From the NCBI RefSeq assembly GCF_900104785.1, contig NZ_LT629733.1, forward strand, positions 32,501 through 96,500: DNA of 64,000 bases. Direction: 5' to 3'. This DNA is from Formosa sp. Hel1_31_208. Lineage in GTDB: Bacteria > Bacteroidota > Bacteroidia > Flavobacteriales > Flavobacteriaceae. Of this stretch, positions 26,400 to 35,538 are shown piece by piece. Made by a program: the position numbers and the translations under genes. Position 1 is the stretch's first letter. Each line of letters begins with the position of its first letter. The notes beneath the pieces were generated by a model, which saw only the letters and a program-made list of their open reading frames with translations, ran no database searches and had not been told where the DNA came from.

Positions 26400-27686
26400 T
26401 TAGTTTTTTAGTGATGACGCATTCGTTTTCTGTTTTTTAAGCATGAAATAATTGGTGAGGAAAAAGCCAACACCTATTATAACAAACAATAATCCTCTAA
26501 TCACAAAACTCATATTGGTATCGAAAAACCGGCAGGTCACCAAAGCTGTAATGATGAGAAGTCCGTAATTTAAAATTCCAAAATGGAATTTATCAGCTCC
26601 AATTTTAATGGTAGTAATTCCCAATGCTAAGATGATCAGATTGACCAATATGGTTCCAACAAATGATACGTTTAACCCTAACAGGTATATAGCCGTAAAA
26701 ATGATAAACACAAATTGAAAGAGATTAAATCCTTTAATCCACTTTTTAGAATAAGAATGGAGTACCACAAATACATTTAGAACTAATAAAACGGCAGACA
26801 CATAGTTTTCTTGAGCATTCAAGAAAAAATACTCGATGAACCAAAAGTCATCAAAACTCATAATAAGAAGCATAATTATAAGTCCTAAAGACCCAAAAAT
26901 CACATACCCGTTACGTCTTAATTTTTGTTCGTCAAAGAATGGTATTTTTCCGAGGTTATAAAGAAGACTAAATAGCAATACATACATTAAAAATCCAAGC
27001 TCGGAGATATCATTAACAAAGGTTCCGAGTACAATTGTAATGCTCAAAGGAAAGAGCCAATTAAAAACAGAAGTGATATTAGCGCCATTTTGATGCTTTA
27101 ACAGTTGCCAATAATGCGGAAACAGCAGTACTATCAAAACAAGATACAACCAGGGAGTATTCTCAACACCAGAAAAGCTATACCCTAATTCTATAGCATA
27201 AAAGGTTATGAGAATCATATTTAAAATAGCTAAGGCATTTGATTTGAGGAGATACACCAATGGCAAACTCAGCACAATCCATGTTAAGACATAATCACCT
27301 AAGTTTCCTGGTATATTATAAATTTGACTCACCAATGCAATACTCGAACCTATGGCGCAAAATAAGAATGTGCCCGAGGCTTCTTTCCATGTTTTACTCT
27401 TCTTTTTCAGTATAGAAAAAGACACTAGTATTTGTCCAATAACCAATGGTGAAAATGCAAACACCGTTTTTATTAGTCTGCTGAAGTTATCCCAATTATG
27501 AGCGAGAATTAGAATAATTCCCAAGCCCACTAATAAAGCACCTAATACACCAAATATCGTAAACAAACGATTAGGTGTATCAATTTTTTGCTCTTGGTAA
27601 TACTGTTCTATTTTTGAAGCTACCTCTTTAGAGATCACTTCATGTTTTATCAAAGCTGGTAATTCCTTTATAATTTTAGAATTCAT
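26400..27686 (-). CDS. DUF2157 integral membrane protein
   Basis: From the ATG at 27686 the product has 428 residues; an upstream start at 27770 would overlap the previous gene and adds an unrelated basic stretch. A soluble N-terminal segment (about 1-50, IIKELPALIKHEVISKEVAS) precedes a DUF2157 block and roughly a dozen hydrophobic helices. The first of these is FTIFGVLGALLVGLGIILIL, followed by AHNWDNFSRL, the conserved family phrase. Function is unknown. It pairs with the GDYXXLXY gene downstream, a combination seen repeatedly in Bacteroidota. Confidence 0.88.
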   Translation of the reverse strand: MNSKIIKELPALIKHEVISKEVASKIEQYYQEQKIDTPNRLFTIFGVLGALLVGLGIILILAHNWDNFSRLIKTVFAFSPLVIGQILVSFSILKKKSKTWKEASGTFLFCAIGSSIALVSQIYNIPGNLGDYVLTWIVLSLPLVYLLKSNALAILNMILITFYAIELGYSFSGVENTPWLYLVLIVLLFPHYWQLLKHQNGANITSVFNWLFPLSITIVLGTFVNDISELGFLMYVLLFSLLYNLGKIPFFDEQKLRRNGYVIFGSLGLIIMLLIMSFDDFWFIEYFFLNAQENYVSAVLLVLNVFVVLHSYSKKWIKGFNLFQFVFIIFTAIYLLGLNVSFVGTILVNLIILALGITTIKIGADKFHFGILNYGLLIITALVTCRFFDTNMSFVIRGLLFVIIGVGFFLTNYFMLKKQKTNASSLKN

Positions 27687-27691
27687 AATTC

Positions 27692-28396
27692 TTAATTTAA
27701 ATAGTTTAGAAATACATCTGCAAACGGATCTTGATTTACTACGGTATAATAAAACAAAGCTCCCAACCAACCATGCAATAAGCCTAACACATAAAGGTTT
27801 TTAGATTTGAGATAAAAAAATCCATAGACTAAAGCTAGTATAAAAGTTCCAACTAACAACCATATGGAAGGATAATGCACCAGTGAAAAGAGAATTGCAG
27901 TAATTAAAATTACGCTCGTTTTCTTTAGGGTAATGGATTTCATTGTACTGAGATTACCTGCCACCAATCCTATGGTTAGAAATTGTTGAATGGTTCCCCA
28001 TATAGGATACGTTAGTAATAATGGCAGAATGTGCCACGAAGCACTAAGTGTTCCCTGCAGATAGCCTATTATAATAAATATTATTACTGAAATGCTAGAA
28101 AAAGGAAGCATCAGCTTTAAGGCCTCTCTAAAATTATCTCTTTGAAACCCCCAATCTTTTAGGACTTGATGGTCCTTTTTATAACGATATAAAACATAAC
28201 CAGTCCAAGCCAAAATAGTAACAACAACAAAAGGCAATCGCCAATTGAGATAATCCATAAAGATAAATTTCCCGGCACCTGTAAGAACCACTCCTAAAAT
28301 TTCTAAGACGCGTACTTTGTCTGAAATAGGTCGTGTTAAACTAATGTTTGAGAAGTTAGTTAGATATGAAGTAAGTCTTGTTTTCATATAATGCAT
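27692..28396 (-). CDS. CPBP-family membrane protein lacking the usual catalytic glutamates
   Basis: The 234-residue product has about six membrane helices and the layout of CAAX-protease/CPBP proteins. FSLVHYPS supplies the conserved His174 and LLHGWLG supplies His209. At the first motif, where typical members have EExxxR, this one reads QQFLTIG (Gln137, Gln138), so both glutamates and the arginine are absent. It may be a non-proteolytic scaffold. The gene starts 3 bases after the small membrane-protein gene upstream and ends 5 bases before DUF2157. Confidence 0.75.
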   Translation of the reverse strand: MHYMKTRLTSYLTNFSNISLTRPISDKVRVLEILGVVLTGAGKFIFMDYLNWRLPFVVVTILAWTGYVLYRYKKDHQVLKDWGFQRDNFREALKLMLPFSSISVIIFIIIGYLQGTLSASWHILPLLLTYPIWGTIQQFLTIGLVAGNLSTMKSITLKKTSVILITAILFSLVHYPSIWLLVGTFILALVYGFFYLKSKNLYVLGLLHGWLGALFYYTVVNQDPFADVFLNYLN

Positions 28397-28399
28397 TAT

Positions 28400-28663
28400 T
28401 TAAAACGGATAAGCCAAAAAGTTAAACGCAATCATAAAAAACAATAGAATAGCAAAGGTGATTTCTTTAACATCCATGTCGTTTATTTTTTTTGAAATAA
28501 ATCGGTATGCAAAAGCAAAAACCACACCTAAAGTCATAAAAAACGGCACCGTTATCATAAACATCATACTTGCTTCTGCAGACGCACTTGACAATGTAGC
28601 TGCCATGATTAAAGTCAAAAAGCCTGAACATATTAAGGTCCAAAATTTATAAGAATCTTTCAT
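28400..28663 (-). CDS. small membrane protein, function unknown
   Basis: This 87-residue protein has three hydrophobic segments (about 8-25, 32-52 and 67-85) joined by short polar loops such as RFISKKINDMDVKE. I do not recognise a family. It lies in the leftward membrane-protein cluster, 3 bases before the CPBP-like gene. The A-rich leader before the ATG is the usual flavobacterial form. Confidence 0.65.
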   Translation of the reverse strand: MKDSYKFWTLICSGFLTLIMAATLSSASAEASMMFMITVPFFMTLGVVFAFAYRFISKKINDMDVKEITFAILLFFMIAFNFLAYPF

Positions 28664-28686
28664 TTTAATACATTTTAAAAGTTAAA

Positions 28687-28713
28687 ACCCTCAGGCTTTA
28701 ACACCTGAAAGGT
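28687..28713. repeat. REP-like palindrome in an operon spacer
   Basis: ACCCTCAGG (28687-28695) pairs imperfectly with CCTGAAAGGT (28704-28713) across an 8-base loop. It fills most of the 70-base gap between two membrane-protein genes. ACCTGAAAGGT-type palindromes are familiar dispersed elements in flavobacteria. Confidence 0.5.
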
Positions 28714-28733
28714 CTTGGGTATAGGACCCATCA

Positions 28734-29216
28734 TCAAAACAAAAAGATCATATAGACAATAATACCTTCGGCAATACCTGTTACAATGCTCATGCCCAGA
28801 ATATCTTTAATCTTACTTTTCAAAAAGAACACGGTACTTAAAATCGCCATGATAGCCGCCAATAATATTTCCAAAGCATCAATTTTTGAGAGTAAAAAAG
28901 TAATCCCTGTGAATGTCGCAGTGATACCCAGAGTAATGAGGCAAAACTTAATAATCTCATCTTTTGTATAATTGCCTTCCTTGAAACCATCGCGTAAATC
29001 TCTGAGAATTGATAAGATGAATAACAAAGGTACTACCGATAAAAAAGGGGCAAAAATAACCTTAATACCTTTAACTATGGATAAATCATAATAAAAGAAG
29101 AATGCAATTGCCGTAAAGGCTAGCAAGCCTGTGACAATAATGGACTGAAATGTAAATAACAGTTCTCGTTTGTTCGAATTTGTTCTAGGTTTTGGAGGTT
29201 GCATAATTGGATTCAT
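28734..29216 (-). CDS. four-helix membrane protein, function unknown
   Basis: The 160-residue product has a polar Pro/Arg-rich N-terminus (MNPIMQPPKPRTNSNKRELL), then about four transmembrane helices, the last ending IVTGIAEGIIVYMIFLF. An acidic/basic loop (RDLRDGFKEGNYTKDEIIKF) separates the second and third helices. This resembles DUF4199-type small membrane proteins only in general outline. It is part of the leftward membrane-protein cluster; the next gene follows a palindromic 70-base spacer. Confidence 0.65.
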   Translation of the reverse strand: MNPIMQPPKPRTNSNKRELLFTFQSIIVTGLLAFTAIAFFFYYDLSIVKGIKVIFAPFLSVVPLLFILSILRDLRDGFKEGNYTKDEIIKFCLITLGITATFTGITFLLSKIDALEILLAAIMAILSTVFFLKSKIKDILGMSIVTGIAEGIIVYMIFLF

Positions 29217-29249
29217 AATTTTAAGTTTTAATGATTTGACATAAATGAG

Positions 29250-29717
29250 TTACGCGGTTAGAAAAAACACATGAATAGCTAATGAAAGCAACACACCGCT
29301 TAAAACTCCGTTGACTTTTAAATTGTTGTATAAAATATAATTAAGTACATAACTACTTATGGTAGTGGAGTTAATCAAATGAGCAAAAATGAGATGATCT
29401 TCTAATTTCTGACCTGACATCCATTCTACAAATTGCATACTAAGAACACCTATGAGTACACTTAATATGAGTAAGATAGTCGCTGGCCTTTGGTTTTTGC
29501 GTTTATATTCGTCGGTGTTTTGAGGCAAAAAATGTTCTATAAGCACGAAACGCACAAAAAACAACATTGGAATTGGAAATAAAATAGATGCAATAATTTT
29601 AATGACATCTTTTACTGTTTTGATTTCGTCATATCCTAAAAACACCAAATAAATAAACACCACTACAGAAACTGCAGTCGTGATAATAAAGGCGGTATTG
29701 ACTTGCTTAAGTTTCAT
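29250..29717 (-). CDS. membrane protein, function unknown
   Basis: The ATG at 29717 gives 155 residues beginning MKLKQVNTAFIITTAVSVVV. A longer reading from 29771 overlaps the small gene upstream and adds a non-conserved stretch. Four hydrophobic segments are visible (about 9-28, 38-60, 77-97 and 130-152), with loops rich in Lys/Arg/Asp. The start comes one base after the stop of the 54-residue gene (TAAGATG), so translation is probably coupled. No family is recognised. Confidence 0.65.
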   Translation of the reverse strand: MKLKQVNTAFIITTAVSVVVFIYLVFLGYDEIKTVKDVIKIIASILFPIPMLFFVRFVLIEHFLPQNTDEYKRKNQRPATILLILSVLIGVLSMQFVEWMSGQKLEDHLIFAHLINSTTISSYVLNYILYNNLKVNGVLSGVLLSLAIHVFFLTA

Positions 29718-29718
29718 C

Positions 29719-29883
29719 TTAGAAACCTGACAAATTATTACTAGCCAAGGTTCTGTTAGATAGCTCCCCAACGCAATGATTATAACTACTTACGATCTGG
29801 TTCTGAATCTGTTTTGAAAATATAACCACTGCACTTATCGCAATTATAAAAGCGGTGGTTTTAATAACTTGTTGAATTTGCAT
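29719..29883 (-). CDS. 54-residue single-helix membrane protein
   Basis: ATG at 29881-29883 opens a 54-codon frame ending TAA at 29719-29721, one base before the next ATG. The sequence begins MQIQQVIKTTAFIIAISAVV, followed by IFSKQIQNQIV. One transmembrane helix (about 8-23) is followed by a polar tail. It is the first gene of the leftward cluster. The tight coupling, the ATG with an AAAAGGAC leader and a promoter-like CAACTTTG 26 bases upstream support a real gene. Function is unknown. Confidence 0.6.
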   Translation of the reverse strand: MQIQQVIKTTAFIIAISAVVIFSKQIQNQIVSSYNHCVGELSNRTLASNNLSGF

Positions 29884-29909
29884 GTCCTTTTGTTTTGTTG
29901 ATTATGGTA

Positions 29910-29917
29910 CAAAGTTG
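29910..29917 (-). promoter_or_regulatory. possible -7 element for the membrane-protein cluster
   Basis: On the minus strand CAACTTTG differs from TAnnTTTG at one base. A TTTG lies 15 bases further upstream (29936-29933), a slightly short spacing. Confidence 0.3.
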
Positions 29918-30034
29918 CAACAGATAGGTCCTCAAAAAAATACAAGTTGCAATTATAACTGACGATATATTTTATAATAATCACATTATAAATATTACTT
30001 TTACTATTAATATTAATATTTAACTGACGATTTA

Positions 30035-31546
30035 ATGACCGATTTAAATGCTATTGTGGCGACCTTATCTACGGAAGACGAGCAACGTTTTATTCAGTTT
30101 TTAGAAAGAAAAAACAAACGAAGCGATACTAAAAACATCCAATTGTTTAAACTTTTAGTATGCAATGAATTAAACTCAAAAGACATTTGTAAGACACTAT
30201 ACAGCAGCGACAATAAAGTGGCGTATCATGCTTTAAGAAAACGCTTGTATCAATCGCTTATCGATTTTATAGCGAATATCAATTTGGAAGAAGAGAATTC
30301 TATCGATATGCAAATTATTAAATACATATTAGCCTCTAGAACCTTTCTCATTCATAAACAACCTAAGATAGCATATCAAATTCTCGATAAAGCTGAAAAT
30401 TTAGCGCATGAACATCAGTTATTTCCTATTCTGAATGAAATATATCACACCAAAATTCAATATGCCTATCTGCATCCATCCATTGATCTTGATGACTTGA
30501 TATCCAATTTCCGAAATAATCAAAAACAACATTATATTGAAGAGGAATTAAACCTTGTCTATGCAAAAATACGTCGCACCTTAAGCGATATGACCTATAA
30601 AGGAAAAGTACTAGATTTTGAAACAATACTTAACAATGCCTTAGAGGAACACAAGATCGATATTTCAGAATCTCTATCTTTCAAATCCCTATATCAGTTA
30701 ATAACCATTGTGAGTTTATCGGCTTTTGTTACCAATGACTATTTGAAAATCGAACCTTTCTTAATAGACACCTATCAAAATCTAAAAGATCATAAAACTA
30801 AAGAGAAACAGCTCGTATATCACATCCAAGTGGTATATATGATTGCGAATACGTTGTTCAGAAATAAAAAATTCGATCAGTCGCTACAATATTTAGATAT
30901 CATGTCGTCATTAATGAAACAGCAACGGCATAAGTACTTATCAAGTTTTAAGCTTAAACACGATCTACTTTGTGCGCTTAACAACAACTACCTCAACAAA
31001 CAAGACGATGCTATTAATCTTCTTGAGTCGGTAAAGCATACTAAACACTCCGATATTGAATCACTCCTAGACATTCATCTAGCTTTGGTCATGTTTTATA
31101 TTCAAAAGTCAGATTTTAAAAGTGCTAAAAGTATTTTTTCAAAATTCTACCATACAGACAATTATTACATCGAAAAAGCAGGTAAGGAATGGGTCATTAA
31201 AAAAAATATAGCCGAAATTATTCTGTATTTGGAATTAGGAGAATTTAACTTAGTAGAATCTAGGCTACTGAGTTTCAAGCGTTCATATTTCAATTATTTG
31301 CAACAAATTAAGCAAGAAAGAGCAATTATTTTTATAAATTTAATTGAGTTTTATTTTAAAAAGCCAGAAGAAATTAGATCTGAAAATTTTAAAACTAAAG
31401 TAGAAGGCGCCTTTGACTGGGTAGATGAAAAACAAGAAGATATTTTTGTCATGAGTTTTTATGCTTGGCTAAAGAGTAAAATGGAAGCTAAACCACTTTA
31501 TGAAACAACATTAGAATTGGTAAAAAAGGCGCAAACTGTTAATTAG
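30035..31546 (+). CDS. large alpha-helical cytosolic protein, TPR-like
   Basis: This 503-residue protein has no signal peptide or membrane helix. It is almost entirely predicted helix, with repeated helix-pair patterns such as LIHKQPKIAYQILDKAENLA, TLFRNKKFDQSLQYLD and FYIQKSDFKSAKSIFSKF, typical of TPR-like solenoids. The N-terminus (MTDLNAIVATLSTEDEQRFI, then LERKNKRSD) recalls a short family of Bacteroidota proteins that I cannot name. It is divergent from the membrane-protein cluster, with a shared 151-base intergenic region. A protein-interaction role is plausible. Confidence 0.65.
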   Translation: MTDLNAIVATLSTEDEQRFIQFLERKNKRSDTKNIQLFKLLVCNELNSKDICKTLYSSDNKVAYHALRKRLYQSLIDFIANINLEEENSIDMQIIKYILASRTFLIHKQPKIAYQILDKAENLAHEHQLFPILNEIYHTKIQYAYLHPSIDLDDLISNFRNNQKQHYIEEELNLVYAKIRRTLSDMTYKGKVLDFETILNNALEEHKIDISESLSFKSLYQLITIVSLSAFVTNDYLKIEPFLIDTYQNLKDHKTKEKQLVYHIQVVYMIANTLFRNKKFDQSLQYLDIMSSLMKQQRHKYLSSFKLKHDLLCALNNNYLNKQDDAINLLESVKHTKHSDIESLLDIHLALVMFYIQKSDFKSAKSIFSKFYHTDNYYIEKAGKEWVIKKNIAEIILYLELGEFNLVESRLLSFKRSYFNYLQQIKQERAIIFINLIEFYFKKPEEIRSENFKTKVEGAFDWVDEKQEDIFVMSFYAWLKSKMEAKPLYETTLELVKKAQTVN

Positions 31547-31639
31547 AAGTTAAAACACCTAACGGGGTTTAAACTAATTTAAGCTATAACAGTCAAAGGA
31601 ATATCAATTAAAAACGTAAAATATTAAATTAAAAACATT

Positions 31640-32074
31640 ATGAAAAAATTAATATTAGTAGCCATGGCATTTATAACATTACAAGCCGTTGCGCAGGACA
31701 AACCTCAAGAAATGCAAAGAGCCAGCAAAAAGGAAGGCAGACAAATGATGAAAGACATGTCGCCCGAAGAGTTGGCCACAATTAGCACAAAAAAAATGAC
31801 CTTAGCTTTAGATTTAAACGATAAACAACAAGCACAGGTAAAAACACTTTTTTTAGAGCAAGCAACTAACAGACCCAAAAAACGAGGAGCAAAAAAAGAA
31901 CTCACTAAAGAAGAGCGAGTTAAAATGATGAATGATAGATTAGATGAACAAATTGCGATGAAACAAAAAATGAAATCTATCCTAACTAACGAGCAATACG
32001 TGAAGTATGAAAAAATGCAAGAAAGACGTTCGCAAATGGGTAATAAAAAACGTAGAATGAAAGAAAAACAATAA
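31640..32074 (+). CDS. small secreted Spy-like/DUF4890-type protein
   Basis: The 144-residue protein has a signal peptide (to about residue 18, ending AVAQ). The mature part is helical and highly charged, with LTLDLNDKQQ-like text (MTLALDLNDKQQAQVKTLFL), a basic stretch RPKKRGAKKELTKEERV, and SILTNEQYVKYEKMQERR. This LTNEQYxKY ending is shared with the next gene and with 49629-49997. The layout matches periplasmic Spy/CpxP-like chaperones. It is the first of two neighbouring genes of this type. Confidence 0.8.
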   Translation: MKKLILVAMAFITLQAVAQDKPQEMQRASKKEGRQMMKDMSPEELATISTKKMTLALDLNDKQQAQVKTLFLEQATNRPKKRGAKKELTKEERVKMMNDRLDEQIAMKQKMKSILTNEQYVKYEKMQERRSQMGNKKRRMKEKQ

Positions 32075-32098
32075 TTTTTAAAATTTTATAATCATTAG

Positions 32099-32132
32099 AA
32101 AGCATCGATTTTTTAAGTCGATGCTTTTTTTT
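32099..32132 (+). terminator. rho-independent terminator
   Basis: A 10-base stem AAAGCATCGA/TCGATGCTTT has a 9-base loop and an 8-base T run. Confidence 0.85.
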
Positions 32133-32186
32133 ATCATAAAAATCGTTAATTTTAAAATCTTAATAATTGATATCAATACCACTACG

Positions 32187-32516
32187 ATGAAAAAATTAAT
32201 TACACTTTGCTTATTTTCCCTCGCAATTATGTTTAGCACTCAAGATGCAATTGGGCAAAACACTTTAGAAATCAATGCTGAAGCTAATACTAAAACTAAA
32301 GAACTAAGAAAAGTGATTAAGTTTGAGCAAGCTAAAATGCAAGATGTATACAAGGCCTATCAAGAATATGGAATTGCTTATAAAAAAATAAGTAACAACT
32401 TAAAAGACAATACAGAACGTTTAGAAAAAATAAACAAGGTATTTGACGAGAGATTAAAGAGCATTCTTACCGAAGAACAGTATGTGAAATATCTCGAATA
32501 CTTTCGCGAAAGATAA
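32187..32516 (+). CDS. small secreted Spy-like protein
   Basis: ATG 32187 gives 109 residues with a signal peptide (MKKLITLCLFSLAIMF, ending IGQN). A longer reading from 32121 runs into the terminator of the preceding gene, so it is rejected. The mature part is one long charged helix (KTKELRKVIKFEQAKMQDVY, KAYQEYGIAYKKISNN) ending ILTEEQYVKYLEYFRER. This resembles the preceding gene and 49629-49997. Periplasmic localisation is likely. Its own terminator follows. Confidence 0.75.
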   Translation: MKKLITLCLFSLAIMFSTQDAIGQNTLEINAEANTKTKELRKVIKFEQAKMQDVYKAYQEYGIAYKKISNNLKDNTERLEKINKVFDERLKSILTEEQYVKYLEYFRER

Positions 32517-32530
32517 GCACCATTAAAATA

Positions 32531-32560
32531 AAAAAGCGACTCATAATAGTCGCTTTTTTT
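32531..32560. terminator. rho-independent terminator between convergent genes
   Basis: An 11-base stem AAAAAGCGACT/AGTCGCTTTTT has a 6-base loop, with T runs on both strands, between the Spy-like gene and hemL. Confidence 0.85.
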
Positions 32561-32565
32561 ATGGA

Positions 32566-33852
32566 TTATAAAGACTGGGCCACCTTACTTACTGCTCTTA
32601 TCGTTTCGTCTAAATCATCATAGCTTAATGCATCCGAAATAAACCAAGTCTCAAAGGCGCTTGGCGCAATGTAGATCCCTTCATTGAGCATACCATGAAA
32701 AAAGGCTTTAAAGGTGTCATTATTTCCTTTGGCCGCACTTTCAAAATCCACCACCTCATCTTTTGCAAAGTGTATTGAGATCATTGAACCTTCTCTATTA
32801 ATCGTATGTATAATACCATGTTTTGTCAATACTTCCGCACATCCTTTATGCAAGTAGGCTGTTTTTTCTGCCAATCGCTCAAATAAGTCGTCATCAGAAT
32901 CAATTGCATTAAGCATGGCCAATCCAGCAGCCATGGCTAGAGGGTTTCCACTAAGTGTTCCTGCTTGATAAACAGCCCCAAGTGGCGCTAAATGATTCAT
33001 GATCTCGTTTCGAGCCGCAAACGCACCCACAGGCAATCCTCCTCCTATCACTTTTCCAAAGCACAAAATATCGGCATCAACACTATAAAGCTCTTGCACA
33101 CCACCTTTAGCTAATCGAAATCCGGTCATAACCTCATCAAAAATAAGAAGGATATTGTGTGTCGAACAAAGTGCTCTTAAATCCTTTAAGAAATTTGGTT
33201 TAGTAGGAATACACCCCATATTTCCGGCAACTGGCTCAATAATAATACAGGCAATCTCTCCTTTATTGGCTTGTACTAATGCCTTTACATTTTCGATATC
33301 ATTATATCTGGCTAATAAAGTATCTTTTGCTGTCCCCTGAGTAACCCCAGGACTATTAGGGCTTCCAAATGTCACTGCACCACTTCCGGCCTGAATTAAA
33401 AACGAATCACTATGCCCATGATAACATCCGGCGAACTTGATGATTTTTTCTTTTCCTGTATAGCCTCGAGCCAAACGAACAGCACTCATGCAGGCTTCTG
33501 TTCCAGAATTTACAAATCGTATTTTATCTACATTAGGAACCATAGACACAGCCAATTCTGCGATTTTTGTTTCAATCTCTGTTGGCATTCCAAACGATGT
33601 CCCATTTTTGGCCTTTTCGATAACTGCATTAACTACGGGATCAAAAGCATGACCCAGTATCATAGGTCCCCAGGAATTTATATAATCGATATAGCGATTA
33701 TCATCTTCATCATACACATAGGCCCCTTTTGCCGATTTCGCAAAAAGCGGTGTTCCTCCAACGGCTTTAAAAGCACGTACCGGAGAGTTTACACCGCCTG
33801 GTATTACCTGTTCTGCTTCCTTAAATAACGCACTACTACGTTGATATAACAT
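32566..33852 (-). CDS. hemL: glutamate-1-semialdehyde 2,1-aminomutase
   Basis: HemL makes 5-aminolevulinate for heme via the C5 pathway. The 428-residue product shows [20 protein letters not shown] near the start, [19 protein letters not shown], the cofactor-binding FDEVMTGFR, and Lys267 ([15 protein letters not shown]), which binds pyridoxal phosphate. Length is standard. It is the last gene of a three-gene leftward cluster: its start is 1 base after the stop of the glucosaminidase gene. Confidence 0.97.
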   Translation of the reverse strand: MLYQRSSALFKEAEQVIPGGVNSPVRAFKAVGGTPLFAKSAKGAYVYDEDDNRYIDYINSWGPMILGHAFDPVVNAVIEKAKNGTSFGMPTEIETKIAELAVSMVPNVDKIRFVNSGTEACMSAVRLARGYTGKEKIIKFAGCYHGHSDSFLIQAGSGAVTFGSPNSPGVTQGTAKDTLLARYNDIENVKALVQANKGEIACIIIEPVAGNMGCIPTKPNFLKDLRALCSTHNILLIFDEVMTGFRLAKGGVQELYSVDADILCFGKVIGGGLPVGAFAARNEIMNHLAPLGAVYQAGTLSGNPLAMAAGLAMLNAIDSDDDLFERLAEKTAYLHKGCAEVLTKHGIIHTINREGSMISIHFAKDEVVDFESAAKGNNDTFKAFFHGMLNEGIYIAPSAFETWFISDALSYDDLDETIRAVSKVAQSL

Positions 33853-33853
33853 A

Positions 33854-34642
33854 TTAATTAGATTTAATAATAAGAATTTGACCTAATATCAGGTCATTAG
33901 TTTCTAAATCATTTAAACGCTTAAGCTCCTCAACCGTTGTCTTGTATCGTTTAGACAAAGAATACAAGGTATCTCCTTTAACCACTTTATGATTCATCGA
34001 AACAGTTTCTGCGCTTACATAGTTTTCAGGTTTTCCACCCAAAACCATGGCGTCATAACTAGCCAGATTATAACGTTCAACTAGGCTTATTAGTTTTTCA
34101 GGATATTTCTTGTCGGTCGCATAGCCTGCAGCACGAAGCCCTTTTGCCCAACCTTCATAATCATCAGGCTTCAACTGAAACAACTTAGAATAACGACCTC
34201 GTGAGGTTAAAAATTCTGAATGGTCTTCAAAAGATAATTTGGCTTGATTATATTTTCTGAAACATTCCTGAGACTTATCATCATCATGATAGATTTTTTT
34301 CCCTTTCCAACCATGGCATTTTATTCCGAAATGATTATTTGCCATAACAGACAAACGTCCTTTTCCTGATCCAGACTCTAAAATTCCCTGAGCTAATGTT
34401 ATACTAGCAGGAATTTTAGACTTGCGCATTTCCTCCATAGCTATTACACTGTAATTCGCAATATATAATTCAGTAGCATTAAGAGCAGGAGCATTATTAG
34501 GAGTTTCTGATGTTGGCGATGTAGTTTTTACAACGCGTTCAGTTTTTTGTTTGGTCTTTTCTTTTTTAGTTACAATTCTTTTTTTAGAACCACAACCAAA
34601 CAACACTAAACTCATAAGACTCAATACTATAATTTTCTTCAT
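33854..34642 (-). CDS. lipoprotein glucosaminidase with C-terminal LysM
   Basis: The 262-residue product has a lipobox LFGC (Cys17) and a basic Lys/Thr-rich linker. The glucosaminidase domain (about 60-200) includes the catalytic-Glu segment [20 protein letters not shown] and [12 protein letters not shown] LysM domain ends it (about 217-262, [20 protein letters not shown]). It should hydrolyse N-acetylglucosaminyl bonds in peptidoglycan and remodel the wall. The gene sits 5 bases after the PLP-dependent enzyme gene and 1 base before hemL, so the three are probably co-transcribed. Confidence 0.93.
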   Translation of the reverse strand: MKKIIVLSLMSLVLFGCGSKKRIVTKKEKTKQKTERVVKTTSPTSETPNNAPALNATELYIANYSVIAMEEMRKSKIPASITLAQGILESGSGKGRLSVMANNHFGIKCHGWKGKKIYHDDDKSQECFRKYNQAKLSFEDHSEFLTSRGRYSKLFQLKPDDYEGWAKGLRAAGYATDKKYPEKLISLVERYNLASYDAMVLGGKPENYVSAETVSMNHKVVKGDTLYSLSKRYKTTVEELKRLNDLETNDLILGQILIIKSN

Positions 34643-34647
34643 AAATC

Positions 34648-35538
34648 TTAAACGATTAATGGCTTATTTTGTTGTTTTAATCTTTGATTCATCCCTTCTA
34701 TTCCTAGTAGTCCACCCGTATGAATGGCTAGTATTTTAGAGTTCTTCGGAAAATAGCCTTTTTTGATTAAGTCGTAAATACCAAACATCATTTTACCCGT
34801 ATATATGGGATCCAGAGGCACATTATTAGACCGCTTAAACGCATTAATAAATGCTATTAATTCGGTTGTAATTTTTGCGTACCCTCCAAAATGATAATTC
34901 GTATTTAGTTCCCAGTTTTTATTAGTTGCAAATTTACTAATTTCTTCTTGTAAAAAATCACCTTTTAAGGCCGGAAACCCAAGAATTTTTTGATGTGGTA
35001 AAGCTGAATTTATCAGTCCAGAAATTGTACCTCCTGTACCTACCGAGCAGCAGATAAAATCATAAGTTTTATCCCTTTCAGTAAGTATTTCTTTGCAACC
35101 TCTCACAGCCAAATCATTGGTACCTCCTTCCGGAATTAAATAAAAGTCTCCAAACTCTTTTTCGAGTTGCTTCAAAAACCCTTTAGATGTTTTGTGTCTA
35201 TAGACTTCTCTTGACACAAATTTAAATTGCATACCACAAGTCTTTGCATACATCAATGTAGAGTTTAACTTGTCGGAATTCTCTAGTTCTTCGCCACGAA
35301 TGATGCCTATGGTTTCGAATCCATATTCTTTGCCAGCAGATGCAACCGCTGCAATATGATTAGAATACGCCCCACCAAAGGTCAATAGCACTTGCTTTTC
35401 CAAGAGTTTTGCTTCAATAAGGTTGTATTTTAATTTTCGGTATTTATTACCAGAAATATAGGGATGAATTAAATACTCTGGTTTTATATCAACCTGATTA
35501 TCAACATGTAAGTTCCTTTTGTCTTTGAATTGTATCAT
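34648..35538 (-). CDS. PLP-dependent ACC deaminase / D-cysteine desulfhydrase-like enzyme
   Basis: The 296-residue product is a fold-type II pyridoxal enzyme. Near the start, LIHPYISGNKYRKLKYNLIE contains the Lys of the Schiff base. Glycine loops appear as LTFGGAYSNHIAAVASAG and VGTGGTISGL, and the end has AIHTGGLLGIEGMNQRL. Members deaminate 1-aminocyclopropane-1-carboxylate or desulfhydrate D-cysteine; sequence alone does not separate these. Its neighbours (glucosaminidase and hemL) give no clear hint. Confidence 0.85.
   Translation of the reverse strand: MIQFKDKRNLHVDNQVDIKPEYLIHPYISGNKYRKLKYNLIEAKLLEKQVLLTFGGAYSNHIAAVASAGKEYGFETIGIIRGEELENSDKLNSTLMYAKTCGMQFKFVSREVYRHKTSKGFLKQLEKEFGDFYLIPEGGTNDLAVRGCKEILTERDKTYDFICCSVGTGGTISGLINSALPHQKILGFPALKGDFLQEEISKFATNKNWELNTNYHFGGYAKITTELIAFINAFKRSNNVPLDPIYTGKMMFGIYDLIKKGYFPKNSKILAIHTGGLLGIEGMNQRLKQQNKPLIV

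Noticed and set aside
27687..27770. 28-residue N-terminal extension of the DUF2157 protein
   Set aside because: It overlaps the upstream CPBP-like gene and has no resemblance to the family start; ATG 27686 is preferred.
28675..28734. 19-codon minus-strand frame MMGPIPKTFQVLKPEGFNF with a TGATG overlap to the upstream gene
   Set aside because: It runs through a REP-like palindrome and its sequence follows from that repeat, so coding is doubtful.
33412..33828. 138-codon plus-strand frame inside hemL
   Set aside because: Antisense shadow of a highly conserved enzyme gene; no start context or domain.
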